Assembly: GCA_007119345.1 (NCBI GenBank)
Contig: SKPV01000027.1
Coordinates: 1 to 49,105 of the forward strand
Direction of reading: 5' to 3'
DNA from: Halovivax sp.
Lineage (GTDB): Archaea > Halobacteriota > Halobacteria > Halobacteriales > Natrialbaceae
DNA: 49,105 nucleotides
The position numbers were made by a program, and so were the translations under genes. Positions 38,985 through 45,385 of the stretch are shown piece after piece. Position 1 is the first letter of the stretch. Every line of letters begins with the position of its first letter. The notes beneath the pieces are model-generated. The model was not told the origin of the DNA and searched no databases. It saw only the letters and a program-made list of their open reading frames with translations.

Positions 38985-40888
38985 CGGTCCACCTCCGACC
39001 ACTCCAGGTACGGATCCGGATCGGGGACTGCGGGGAGCGGCTCGCAGACGTAGGCGACGAGGGTCGTCCCGTCGAGCACCGTGATCTCCGCCCCGTCCAG
39101 GTCCGGTTCGAGCGCGAACTCGAGGTGGTTCGCTCCCGGTTCGAGGTCCACGGCGCCGACGTCGCGGTCGCGGTACCCCGGCCTGGTCGCCCGAACGCCG
39201 TAGCGCTGGGCCGGAAGTTCGACCTCGAAGGCCCCGTCTTCGTCGGTCACGGCGCTGGTGACGACCGTCTCGTCGGCGGTGAATGTCACCGTGACCTGGT
39301 CGAGCCCGACCCCGTCGGCCCCGAGGACGGTGCCCTCGCAGACGCCCGGTTCCTCGTCGTCGCGTCCACCATCGTCGGTGGCGTCTCGCCCCCGGTCCGC
39401 GGGGACTTGCGTCCGATCGCGGTCGTCGTCAGTACGGTGGTCGCGGACTCGCGCCGACCCGCCGGATCGTCCCCTGCTTCTTCGTTCTCTCGTCCGATCC
39501 GATCCACGTCGACGGCTCCCGCTGCGCCGGTCGCGAACGGTACGCCCACCCCGGCGCGACCCGGCTCGTCGCTGCTGGTGGTTTCGCGATTCGTCGAGAC
39601 GTTGCTCGTCCGAGACGGTCCGATAGCGCGCGTCTTCGTCGTCCGACGACTGCTCGTCACCGTCCGACGAGTCTCGAGCGGCGGATCGTTCGGACCGCTC
39701 GGCCTCGACCTCCTCGAGGACGGACCCGACGAACTCGATCCCGCGCTCGACGATCCTCTCGCGGTCCACGGACAGGAGCGATCGAAGCGTACCGCCGTCG
39801 CCATCGGCGTCCGCGCGGTCGGTCCGGAACGGACCGAGCGTCTCGGGATCGCCCAGGTCGGACGCCGACCGGAGGCGGGTGACGGCCCTCGGCCGGGGGA
39901 CGACCCGGAGATTGCGAGCGAACACCAACTCGTCCACGTACCCGGGCATGGTCCCCGACGGCGGGTCCTCGCCGTCGGAGAACGGCGCCCGTGACGGGTT
40001 CCGCCACCGCCAGAGCTGGCTCGTAAGGGCGTCCCGGGCGAACCACCCGCGGTGGATCCCGACCCGGGCCAGTTCGAGGCTGACCGCTTCGACGTCCGCG
40101 ATCGCCCACGATCGGTCCAGCGCCCACTCGCTGCCGACCAGCCGGGGGTGGTCCCTCGGGAGTCGCGCCCCGATCTCCTCTAACTCCTCGCGGTCCAGCT
40201 GCAGCTGCCACCAGATATCGTCGTTCTCCGCCACGTCCGACGCACGCCGTCGAGGCGCGGTGTAGAAGAACTCGCCGTATTCGGGGGCGAACCGCTGGGC
40301 TGCCCTGAACCGCTCTTCGGCTCGGGTCCGAAGCTCAACCGCTTCGTTGGCCGTGAGCTCGTCTATGATCGCGGTCGCCTGGTCGTACTCGTCGGCCTTG
40401 CCGGAGTCGGTCCAGGCGCGTTCGGCGAGCGCGGTCGCCCGATCGTCGAGCTGCTCCGGCGGGTCCTCGCGGGCCGCCAACTCCTCGTACGCGTCGTCCA
40501 GGTACGTTTCGAAGGCCTCGTACGTGGTTCGACGCCGCTCGCGCGCTTCCTCTAGTCGCTCGGCCGTCGCCGCGTCGATGCCGTCCCCGATCGCCCACTG
40601 TGCGTCGAACAGCGGCCGATACTGGTTCCACAGGAGCGCTCCCGATCCGTCCCACGCCGCCTCGAACGTGGGGACCTCGTTGGTCGCCCGGGCGAATCGA
40701 GCGGCGGCCCGCAGGGAGTCGCGAGCCTCGTCGCCGTCGGCCGGCGACGTTTCGGCGAACTCGAGGTCCTCGAGCACCAGCGTCGAGGCGGACGTGGCGA
40801 ACGAGATGTGCGTGTCGGGGACCTCGAGCGATTCGAGGACGCTCGCGAGCACGGCCAACAGTGCGTTTTCCTCGTGATCGGCACTCAT
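38981..40888 (-). CDS. Unknown protein with CarboxypepD_reg-like domain, paralogue of 40893-42410
   Basis: A 635-residue protein. The N-terminal half aligns with the 505-residue product of 40893-42410 along its length: ARFARATNEVP with ERWARVANFVP, SQLWRWRNPS with SNAWRWDPN, SDGEDPPSGTMPGY with SDGASPPDGAMIGY, and VFARNLRV with LFLRNVEL. Residues about 420-510 are an Arg/Ser/Asp-rich, probably disordered linker (RRGGRTVRDRRSGSRRR). Then follows a carboxypeptidase regulatory-like beta-sandwich (GTVLGADGVGLDQVTVTF, then TDEDGAFEVELPAQRYGVRA), and the last part VCEPLPAVPDPDP matches CRMLPKVPNPSDE of the paralogue. Function unknown. It starts four bases after the stop of 40893-42410. Confidence 0.83.
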   Translation of the reverse strand: MSADHEENALLAVLASVLESLEVPDTHISFATSASTLVLEDLEFAETSPADGDEARDSLRAAARFARATNEVPTFEAAWDGSGALLWNQYRPLFDAQWAIGDGIDAATAERLEEARERRRTTYEAFETYLDDAYEELAAREDPPEQLDDRATALAERAWTDSGKADEYDQATAIIDELTANEAVELRTRAEERFRAAQRFAPEYGEFFYTAPRRRASDVAENDDIWWQLQLDREELEEIGARLPRDHPRLVGSEWALDRSWAIADVEAVSLELARVGIHRGWFARDALTSQLWRWRNPSRAPFSDGEDPPSGTMPGYVDELVFARNLRVVPRPRAVTRLRSASDLGDPETLGPFRTDRADADGDGGTLRSLLSVDRERIVERGIEFVGSVLEEVEAERSERSAARDSSDGDEQSSDDEDARYRTVSDEQRLDESRNHQQRRAGSRRGGRTVRDRRSGSRRRGSDRTRERRSRGRSGGSARVRDHRTDDDRDRTQVPADRGRDATDDGGRDDEEPGVCEGTVLGADGVGLDQVTVTFTADETVVTSAVTDEDGAFEVELPAQRYGVRATRPGYRDRDVGAVDLEPGANHLEFALEPDLDGAEITVLDGTTLVAYVCEPLPAVPDPDPYLEWSEVDR

Positions 40889-40892
40889 GGAC

Positions 40893-42410
40893 TCACCCGA
40901 TCCACTCCCCGACCTCGTCGCTCGGGTTCGGCACCTTCGGCAGCATGCGACACCGGAACCCGATCAGTTGCATCCCGTCGACCGAGAGCGTCCCGTCCGC
41001 ATCGAGCTCGAAGCCCTTGCTCTCCTCCTCGCTCGTCTCCTCTTCGTACGAGCCGCCCCCGCTCAGCGGGATCGGTCCGAGGGAGATGTCCACGTCGAGT
41101 CCCACACCGCCTTCGCCGACGCGCTCGAAGTCCTCTCGGAGCTCGCTGTCTTCCTTCCGGAGCTCGGCCATCCGGAGCTCGACGTTTCGGAGGAAGAGCC
41201 CGTTCGTCGCGTACCCGATCATGGCCCCGTCCGGCGGGCTGGCGCCGTCCGAGAGGTCCGTCGTCAGGTAGTCCAGCTCCGGCATGTTCGGGTCCCACCG
41301 CCAGGCGTTGCTGAAGAGCAACTCGGGCGAGAACCACGGTCTCGTGATCTTCACCTGCGTGTACTCGAACGAGAGCTCGAAGTCCTCGGTATCGATCTCC
41401 TCGTAGGTTCTCTCGATTTCCTCCTCCTCGTCGTACTCGCCCGCGAGCGCGACGATCGGGCCGATCGAGACGTCGGCGTCGGCCTGGATCTGCTCGCGTT
41501 CGAACCCCTCCTCGCTATATTCTTCAACCATTTCGCGAGTGAACTCGACTCGGTTCCAGGCGTCGGACTCCGCGAACCGCGGGGGCGTCACCGACGTCCG
41601 GTAGAAGCTGACGCCCGATTGGGTATTCGTCTCCTCGAACTGCCGGAAGTCCTCGATCAGCTCCTGTTTGAGCTGGGTGACGTTTCCGCCCTCGAGCTGG
41701 CTGATCCGGGCCATCGCGTCCTCGACTTCGTGTTTCCGACCCTCGCTCACCCACCGATCGTGCGCCATGTTCAGCCGCCGACGGTAGACGTCCTCCATCC
41801 GCGACCACCGTCTGACGACCCGCGGATCGTCCGACACCTGGGCGTCGAGCCACTTGTCGAGGTACTCCTCCAGCGCGAGCTCGTAGTCTACCATGTAATT
41901 CTCGTACGTTTCGATCGTCTCTCCCGTGACGATCTCGCGGTACTCCTCGATCGCCTCCTGCTGTTCCTCCGTGGGCTCCGTGTCGGGGACCTGCGAGTGG
42001 TCGAGGAAGCTCCGATAGATGCTGGCGACGGTCTGACCGTCCGGTTCGAACGTGGTCGAGAGCACCTCGTTCTGTCCCTCCCGGGTCAACATCCCCATCG
42101 TCCCGAACCGATCGCCGTGGTACGGGATCGACGCCGGATCCGGGACGAAGTTGGCGACCCTGGCCCACCGCTCGGCCGCGTGGAGCTGTGCCTGCTCCGA
42201 GTAGTCGCCTTCGTCGTCCTCGTCGTCCTCCCACATGCCGCGATGGGCGAACTCGAACCCCTCCGGTTCGAAGGGAAGCCCCGGGATACACCAGACGAGA
42301 AACCGGTCTTCGGGCGGCCCGCCCGGAATGTCGTCCGGTTGTGCCGTGAACATCCCCTGTAGCTTGGTCAAAAGGGCGGTGCCGAGGTCCTCCGCAACGA
42401 AGTCGCTCAT
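40893..42410 (-). CDS. Unknown protein of a family with duplicated copy in the same operon
   Basis: A 505-residue acidic, probably cytosolic protein with no recognised domain. Conserved-looking blocks are LVWCIPGLPFEPEGFEF at about residue 38, ERWARVANFVPDP, FEYTQVKITRPWFSPELLF at about 340, SDGASPPDGAMIGY, LFLRNVELRM, and the C-terminal GFRCRMLPKVPNP. I believe similar uncharacterised proteins exist in bacteria, from the style of these blocks, but I cannot name a family. Predicted helices dominate residues 140-240. It overlaps the preceding small gene by four bases (ATGA) and is followed closely by its paralogue. Confidence 0.83.
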   Translation of the reverse strand: MSDFVAEDLGTALLTKLQGMFTAQPDDIPGGPPEDRFLVWCIPGLPFEPEGFEFAHRGMWEDDEDDEGDYSEQAQLHAAERWARVANFVPDPASIPYHGDRFGTMGMLTREGQNEVLSTTFEPDGQTVASIYRSFLDHSQVPDTEPTEEQQEAIEEYREIVTGETIETYENYMVDYELALEEYLDKWLDAQVSDDPRVVRRWSRMEDVYRRRLNMAHDRWVSEGRKHEVEDAMARISQLEGGNVTQLKQELIEDFRQFEETNTQSGVSFYRTSVTPPRFAESDAWNRVEFTREMVEEYSEEGFEREQIQADADVSIGPIVALAGEYDEEEEIERTYEEIDTEDFELSFEYTQVKITRPWFSPELLFSNAWRWDPNMPELDYLTTDLSDGASPPDGAMIGYATNGLFLRNVELRMAELRKEDSELREDFERVGEGGVGLDVDISLGPIPLSGGGSYEEETSEEESKGFELDADGTLSVDGMQLIGFRCRMLPKVPNPSDEVGEWIG

Positions 42411-42652
42411 CGTCGACCACCCCGTCGCCGGATCGATCCGACCGAGCGCCGAGACACCCCGCGCCCCGACCCCCGGCGTCGCGACGACGTGACGGCGATC
42501 GGTCCCGTGCGCCCCGGTGTCGGTCCGGATCCACGTGGCCCCTCACCCGTCGAGTATCCATCTCGACGGAGTCCGTAGCTTGCTCCATACGCATCCCTGT
42601 ACACCGACTTGCCCTCGCGAGCGAGTCTGTCCGTGTCGAATGATTCACTCAT
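42407..42652 (-). CDS. Small first gene of the unknown operon (81 aa)
   Basis: An 81-residue protein, MSESFDTDRLAREGKSVYRD at the start and an Arg/Gly/Ser-rich second half (SRRRGSGRG, SVGSIRRRGGRR). I recognise no family. The stop codon overlaps the ATG of 40893-42410 as ATGA, the same coupling seen downstream, and the start is an ATG at 42652. The basic tail could bind nucleic acid or be disordered. A minus-strand frame shifted by one base starts at 42648 and also stays open, so this gene is only moderately supported. Confidence 0.5.
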   Translation of the reverse strand: MSESFDTDRLAREGKSVYRDAYGASYGLRRDGYSTGEGPRGSGPTPGRTGPIAVTSSRRRGSGRGVSRRSVGSIRRRGGRR

Positions 42653-42703
42653 TGGTTGTCACCAGTCGGTCACCGCCCGCCACCTCGACGGGCGCGTCGA
42701 TCA

Positions 42704-43014
42704 TCAGATCCGAAACATGAGGGGAGGGGCGAGCGCCCGCCGCACTCGTTCGCCGGTCGAGTCCCGATCGAGTTCCTCGCCGTCGACCTCGGCCGTGGCG
42801 ATGAGATCCTCGAAAATCGAGTCGTCCGCCGCGAGTGCATCGAAGCTGCAACGGACTGCCGGATCGAACCCGGACCGGACGTCCGGAGCTGGTCCACGTC
42901 CACGCCGTCGCCAGGAACGTCGGAAGTGAGGCCGAGGTTGCAACGGCCGGCCAGCGCCGACAGCGCTGGGTCGACCGGCCTAGGCCAATCGATCCCACCG
43001 ATCCACCTGCCAGC
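42704..43014 (-). pseudogene. Frameshifted remnant of an unknown gene
   Basis: Two frames give protein-like sequence when joined. The first reads WIGGIDWPRPVDPALSAL, then CNLGLTSDVPGDGVDVDQLR. The second reads FDPAVRCSFDALAADDSIFE and ends RRALAPPLMFRI with a stop at 42704. The switch is around 42866-42872, where one base must be lost or gained. No good start codon is found, and a TAG precedes the first part at 43015-43017. I do not know the family. Confidence 0.5.
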
Positions 43015-43063
43015 CTACAGCACATCCTTCCGGACGCCGTTGGAAGTCGCATATTCTCGCGTT

Positions 43064-43303
43064 TCACGACGGATCGTTTCGCCCCCCGGAATCGGAGCTA
43101 CCGACGGTCGGCAGGCAGCGCACGATCGTTCCTTCGAGGGCCGCGACTACTTCGAGACCGGGCCAAACGGTTTCGAGACTTGCTGCTGGGCATGTGAGGT
43201 GCCCCGCGATCGTGCCGGGTCCCTCGAGCGTGAGGTGCCCCCCGCGCGTGACAGGCCCCTCGAGCGTTTCGAGGTCGTCTGCGGCATCCTGGTCGGCAGT
43301 CAC
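43064..43303 (-). CDS. Small acidic protein with 12-residue repeats, weakly supported
   Basis: A 79-residue frame with GTG start (VTADQDAADDLE). Two copies of a 12-residue unit follow, TLEGPVTRGGHL and TLEGPGTIAGHL, from a 36-bp DNA repeat (43196-43231 and 43232-43267). The repeats with alternating Gly and hydrophobic residues could form a short beta-helix-like run. Its location between remnants makes it possible that it is decayed or not expressed. Function unknown. Confidence 0.35.
   Translation of the reverse strand: MTADQDAADDLETLEGPVTRGGHLTLEGPGTIAGHLTCPAASLETVWPGLEVVAALEGTIVRCLPTVGSSDSGGRNDPS
43196..43267 (-). repeat. 36-bp tandem repeat, 2 copies
   Basis: Units 43196-43231 and 43232-43267 share GAGGTGCCCC and CCCTCGAGCGT (plus-strand reading). 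The length is a multiple of three, so the frame of the small protein is kept. Confidence 0.8.
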
Positions 43304-43410
43304 GTGGCTCCCTCCCTGTCTGCGAGGCTACGAGAGAGGAGTTACTGTAGCTAATTAGTGGTGAACTGCCGGGGTATGCCGGTTTGGCAGCCCCTGCAAG
43401 ATCCTCAGTC

Positions 43411-43478
43411 CCTGCAACCCTCGTAGAGCCGGCCCGAGATCGACCCGAACCGCGTTCGAAGCTGGAGCCGGCGGCGGT
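43411..43478 (+). pseudogene. Remnant of an AbrB-type antitoxin gene
   Basis: About 80% identical by eye to 37177-37246, inside the intact antitoxin gene. Shared blocks are ACCCTCGT, CGAGATCGACCC and GTTCGAA-CTGGAG. Two small deletions break the frame. Only the part coding for about 22 residues (the TLVGSVLEIDPKPSSKLET region) remains. The sense strand is plus, as in the intact gene. Confidence 0.7.
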
Positions 43479-43671
43479 TAGTGCGTACCGTGCTTCCTGG
43501 ACACGCGCTGGAGGAGTAGTCCGATCCCGGTCTCGCTCCCGTCTTCGCGGCCGTGGCCACGTTCGACGACGCCGAAAGCGCGGTCGTGATCCTCCCGGCG
43601 CGTCGTGGCCCCGAACCAGCTCGTCCCGTCGAGCTCACCACCCTTCCAGACTTCGGCACCGATCTGACCTA
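43478..43671 (-). pseudogene. Histidine-kinase remnant with internal deletion (GAF joined to HATPase)
   Basis: In one minus-strand frame the sequence CVGQIGAEVWKGGELDG then TSWFGATTRR matches the second GAF domain of the 45386-47863 kinase (CYIGTQVVNGGETYG, TLWFGSTTPR). It continues without a break as EDHDRAFGVVERGHGREDG then SETGIGLLLQ, which matches its HATPase domain (EDHDRVFGVFERGHGREDG, SGTGIGLALC). About 180 residues, including the phospho-histidine, are missing between the two parts. There is no start codon, and the frame ends at a TAA shortly after the G2 box. Confidence 0.82.
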
Positions 43672-45183
43672 CGCACCCGGCGTGAAATCCGGGTCGACCG
43701 TCGGATCGGGCTCGATCGAGAGGACACGCGTGTACAACGTTCCCTCGTCATTTTCCCACGCGTCTCGGTGTCGATCGTAGTACGCCAGCCGGTCCTGGTC
43801 GTCGACGCTGGACGGTAATGCCGACAGCAGGTCGGCCGGGCTGAGTCGCCGCACGACGATTCCGGTGTGGTCGTCGTCGAACTGGAGGAGGTCGTTGTTG
43901 GGACTGCCGTACTCCGGGTCGTGTTCGTCGAGGCCGTCCGGGTCGTTCACGGCGAAGTTCTCCCACGCGCCCACGTACCGGCCGCCGCGGTACAGGTAGA
44001 GCGTATCGCCGGGGTCGAGCGCGAGCGGCTCGTTGGCGATCGCCTCGGCGTCCTCGAGCGCGAGGTCGTCGACCGCGGGTCTGAACGGCGGCGGGGAATC
44101 GCGACTGCCGTCCTCGGTCGACGTGCCGACCACCGCGATCTCGAACGGGCCGCGGATCGACTCGTCGCCCGCGTTCTCGAGCGCCAGGTAGTTCGCACTG
44201 ATGGTGCACTCGAGCTCCGCGTCACCGAACGCGTCGTCGGTCCACTCCGGGGTCGCAGGGAACGTCTCGGCCACGTCGGGCCTCCACCGACCCTCGACGT
44301 CCCACCGGACGGTGGCGCTCTCGTACCCGTCCGTCAACTGGGTCACGTCGGCGGTGACGGTCAACTCGCTCACGAGTCCGTCCTCGTGGATAACGGCCTC
44401 ACCGTCGACGCCCACCGCATCGTCACCGAACGCGATCTCCTCGACGTCGTACCGGATCGCGTTCTCGCTCGCGTCGTCGGTCGCCTCGACCGAACCGGTC
44501 GCCGGGTCCACCGCGACGCTCTCGCGAGGGTCCAACGAGAGGTCGGCGTACGGCATCCAGAAAATCTCGGTGAGCCCGTCCTCGAGTTCCTCCTCGTAGG
44601 CCACCTCGCGCAGCAGCACGTCCGCCGCTCGTTCGTCCAGCCTCGCCGTCCCGTCGGCTCCGGCGTCGTCTTCGAAGAACGGTTCGTAGTATCGATCGAC
44701 CCACATGGAGGCGATCTCGACTTCGTCTCCCTCGTCCGGATAGCCCCGCACCATCATCCGTTTGTCGTCGGTTTCCCGCAGCTCCCGGTCGAACCGCACC
44801 CACGCCCCATCTCGCATCTCGGTAACGACCCGCGAGGCGGCGTTCACGCCCCCGTCGTGGCGAGTCGTCTCCGTGGTGAACCGCTGCCGGATGTCGACGC
44901 GCGAGTCGCCATCGGCGAACAGGTCGAATTCGGTGTGCGAGCGGAGTTCCTCGCCGTCGTCGTCCACCTGTGCGATTTCGACCGCGTTCGCGTAGTGGAG
45001 GGGTTCGGTCGGCGGCGTCGTGAACGGCTCCGTTCCGAGAAACACCGACTCCAGGTCCGCCCGCTCGATACCGTCCGGGAGGTTCGCGGAATCGACCCGG
45101 CCGTCGGAGTCCTGCCGGCTACACCCTGCCAAAAAGACGATTCCGGAAAGGGCGATGAGCACCTCCCGGCGTCCCGAATCCAT
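43669..45183 (-). CDS. Predicted lipoprotein of unknown function
   Basis: A 504-residue protein with an N-terminal lipid-anchor signal (MDSGRREVLIALSGIVFLAG, then the lipobox LAGC at about 18-21). The exported acidic body has two halves. The first (residues about 45-290) contains beta-strand-like segments such as FTTETTRHDGGVNAASRVVT, the second VRWDVEGRWRPDV and YLALENAGDESIRG. It resembles exported haloarchaeal proteins of unknown role, possibly surface-associated. The ATG at 45183 has a minus-strand AACTTTTACC box about 28 nt upstream. The gene end abuts the kinase remnant. Confidence 0.83.
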   Translation of the reverse strand: MDSGRREVLIALSGIVFLAGCSRQDSDGRVDSANLPDGIERADLESVFLGTEPFTTPPTEPLHYANAVEIAQVDDDGEELRSHTEFDLFADGDSRVDIRQRFTTETTRHDGGVNAASRVVTEMRDGAWVRFDRELRETDDKRMMVRGYPDEGDEVEIASMWVDRYYEPFFEDDAGADGTARLDERAADVLLREVAYEEELEDGLTEIFWMPYADLSLDPRESVAVDPATGSVEATDDASENAIRYDVEEIAFGDDAVGVDGEAVIHEDGLVSELTVTADVTQLTDGYESATVRWDVEGRWRPDVAETFPATPEWTDDAFGDAELECTISANYLALENAGDESIRGPFEIAVVGTSTEDGSRDSPPPFRPAVDDLALEDAEAIANEPLALDPGDTLYLYRGGRYVGAWENFAVNDPDGLDEHDPEYGSPNNDLLQFDDDHTGIVVRRLSPADLLSALPSSVDDQDRLAYYDRHRDAWENDEGTLYTRVLSIEPDPTVDPDFTPGA

Positions 45184-45206
45184 AGTTCGAACGAACGAGT
45201 AACCGA

Positions 45207-45217
45207 GGGTAAAAGTT
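45207..45217 (-). promoter_or_regulatory. TATA-like box of the lipoprotein gene
   Basis: Minus-strand AACTTTTACCC, about 28 nt from the ATG at 45183, in line with a leaderless mRNA. Confidence 0.5.
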
Positions 45218-45385
45218 AGGAGTCGATAGCTACCATCCTCCTGACCGGTCGCGGATCGCTCAGCAACGTCTTCCGCTGTACTTGCGCCCCGTCTCTCGCA
45301 CGTCGCGCTCGACCTCTGCACCAGCTGGTGGGCTGGGTGTGCAAGATAGAGCGGATGAATTTAGCAGGAGTGGCTCGATTGTTTC

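Noticed and set aside
42407..42648. Alternative minus-strand frame from 42648 as the first operon gene
   Set aside because: It overlaps deep into the next gene and lacks the ATGA coupling that the 42652 frame has; the choice is not certain.
42656..43354. A 232-residue plus-strand frame
   Set aside because: Antisense to the protein-like remnants at 42704-43303; rich in Arg, Pro and Ser with no pattern.
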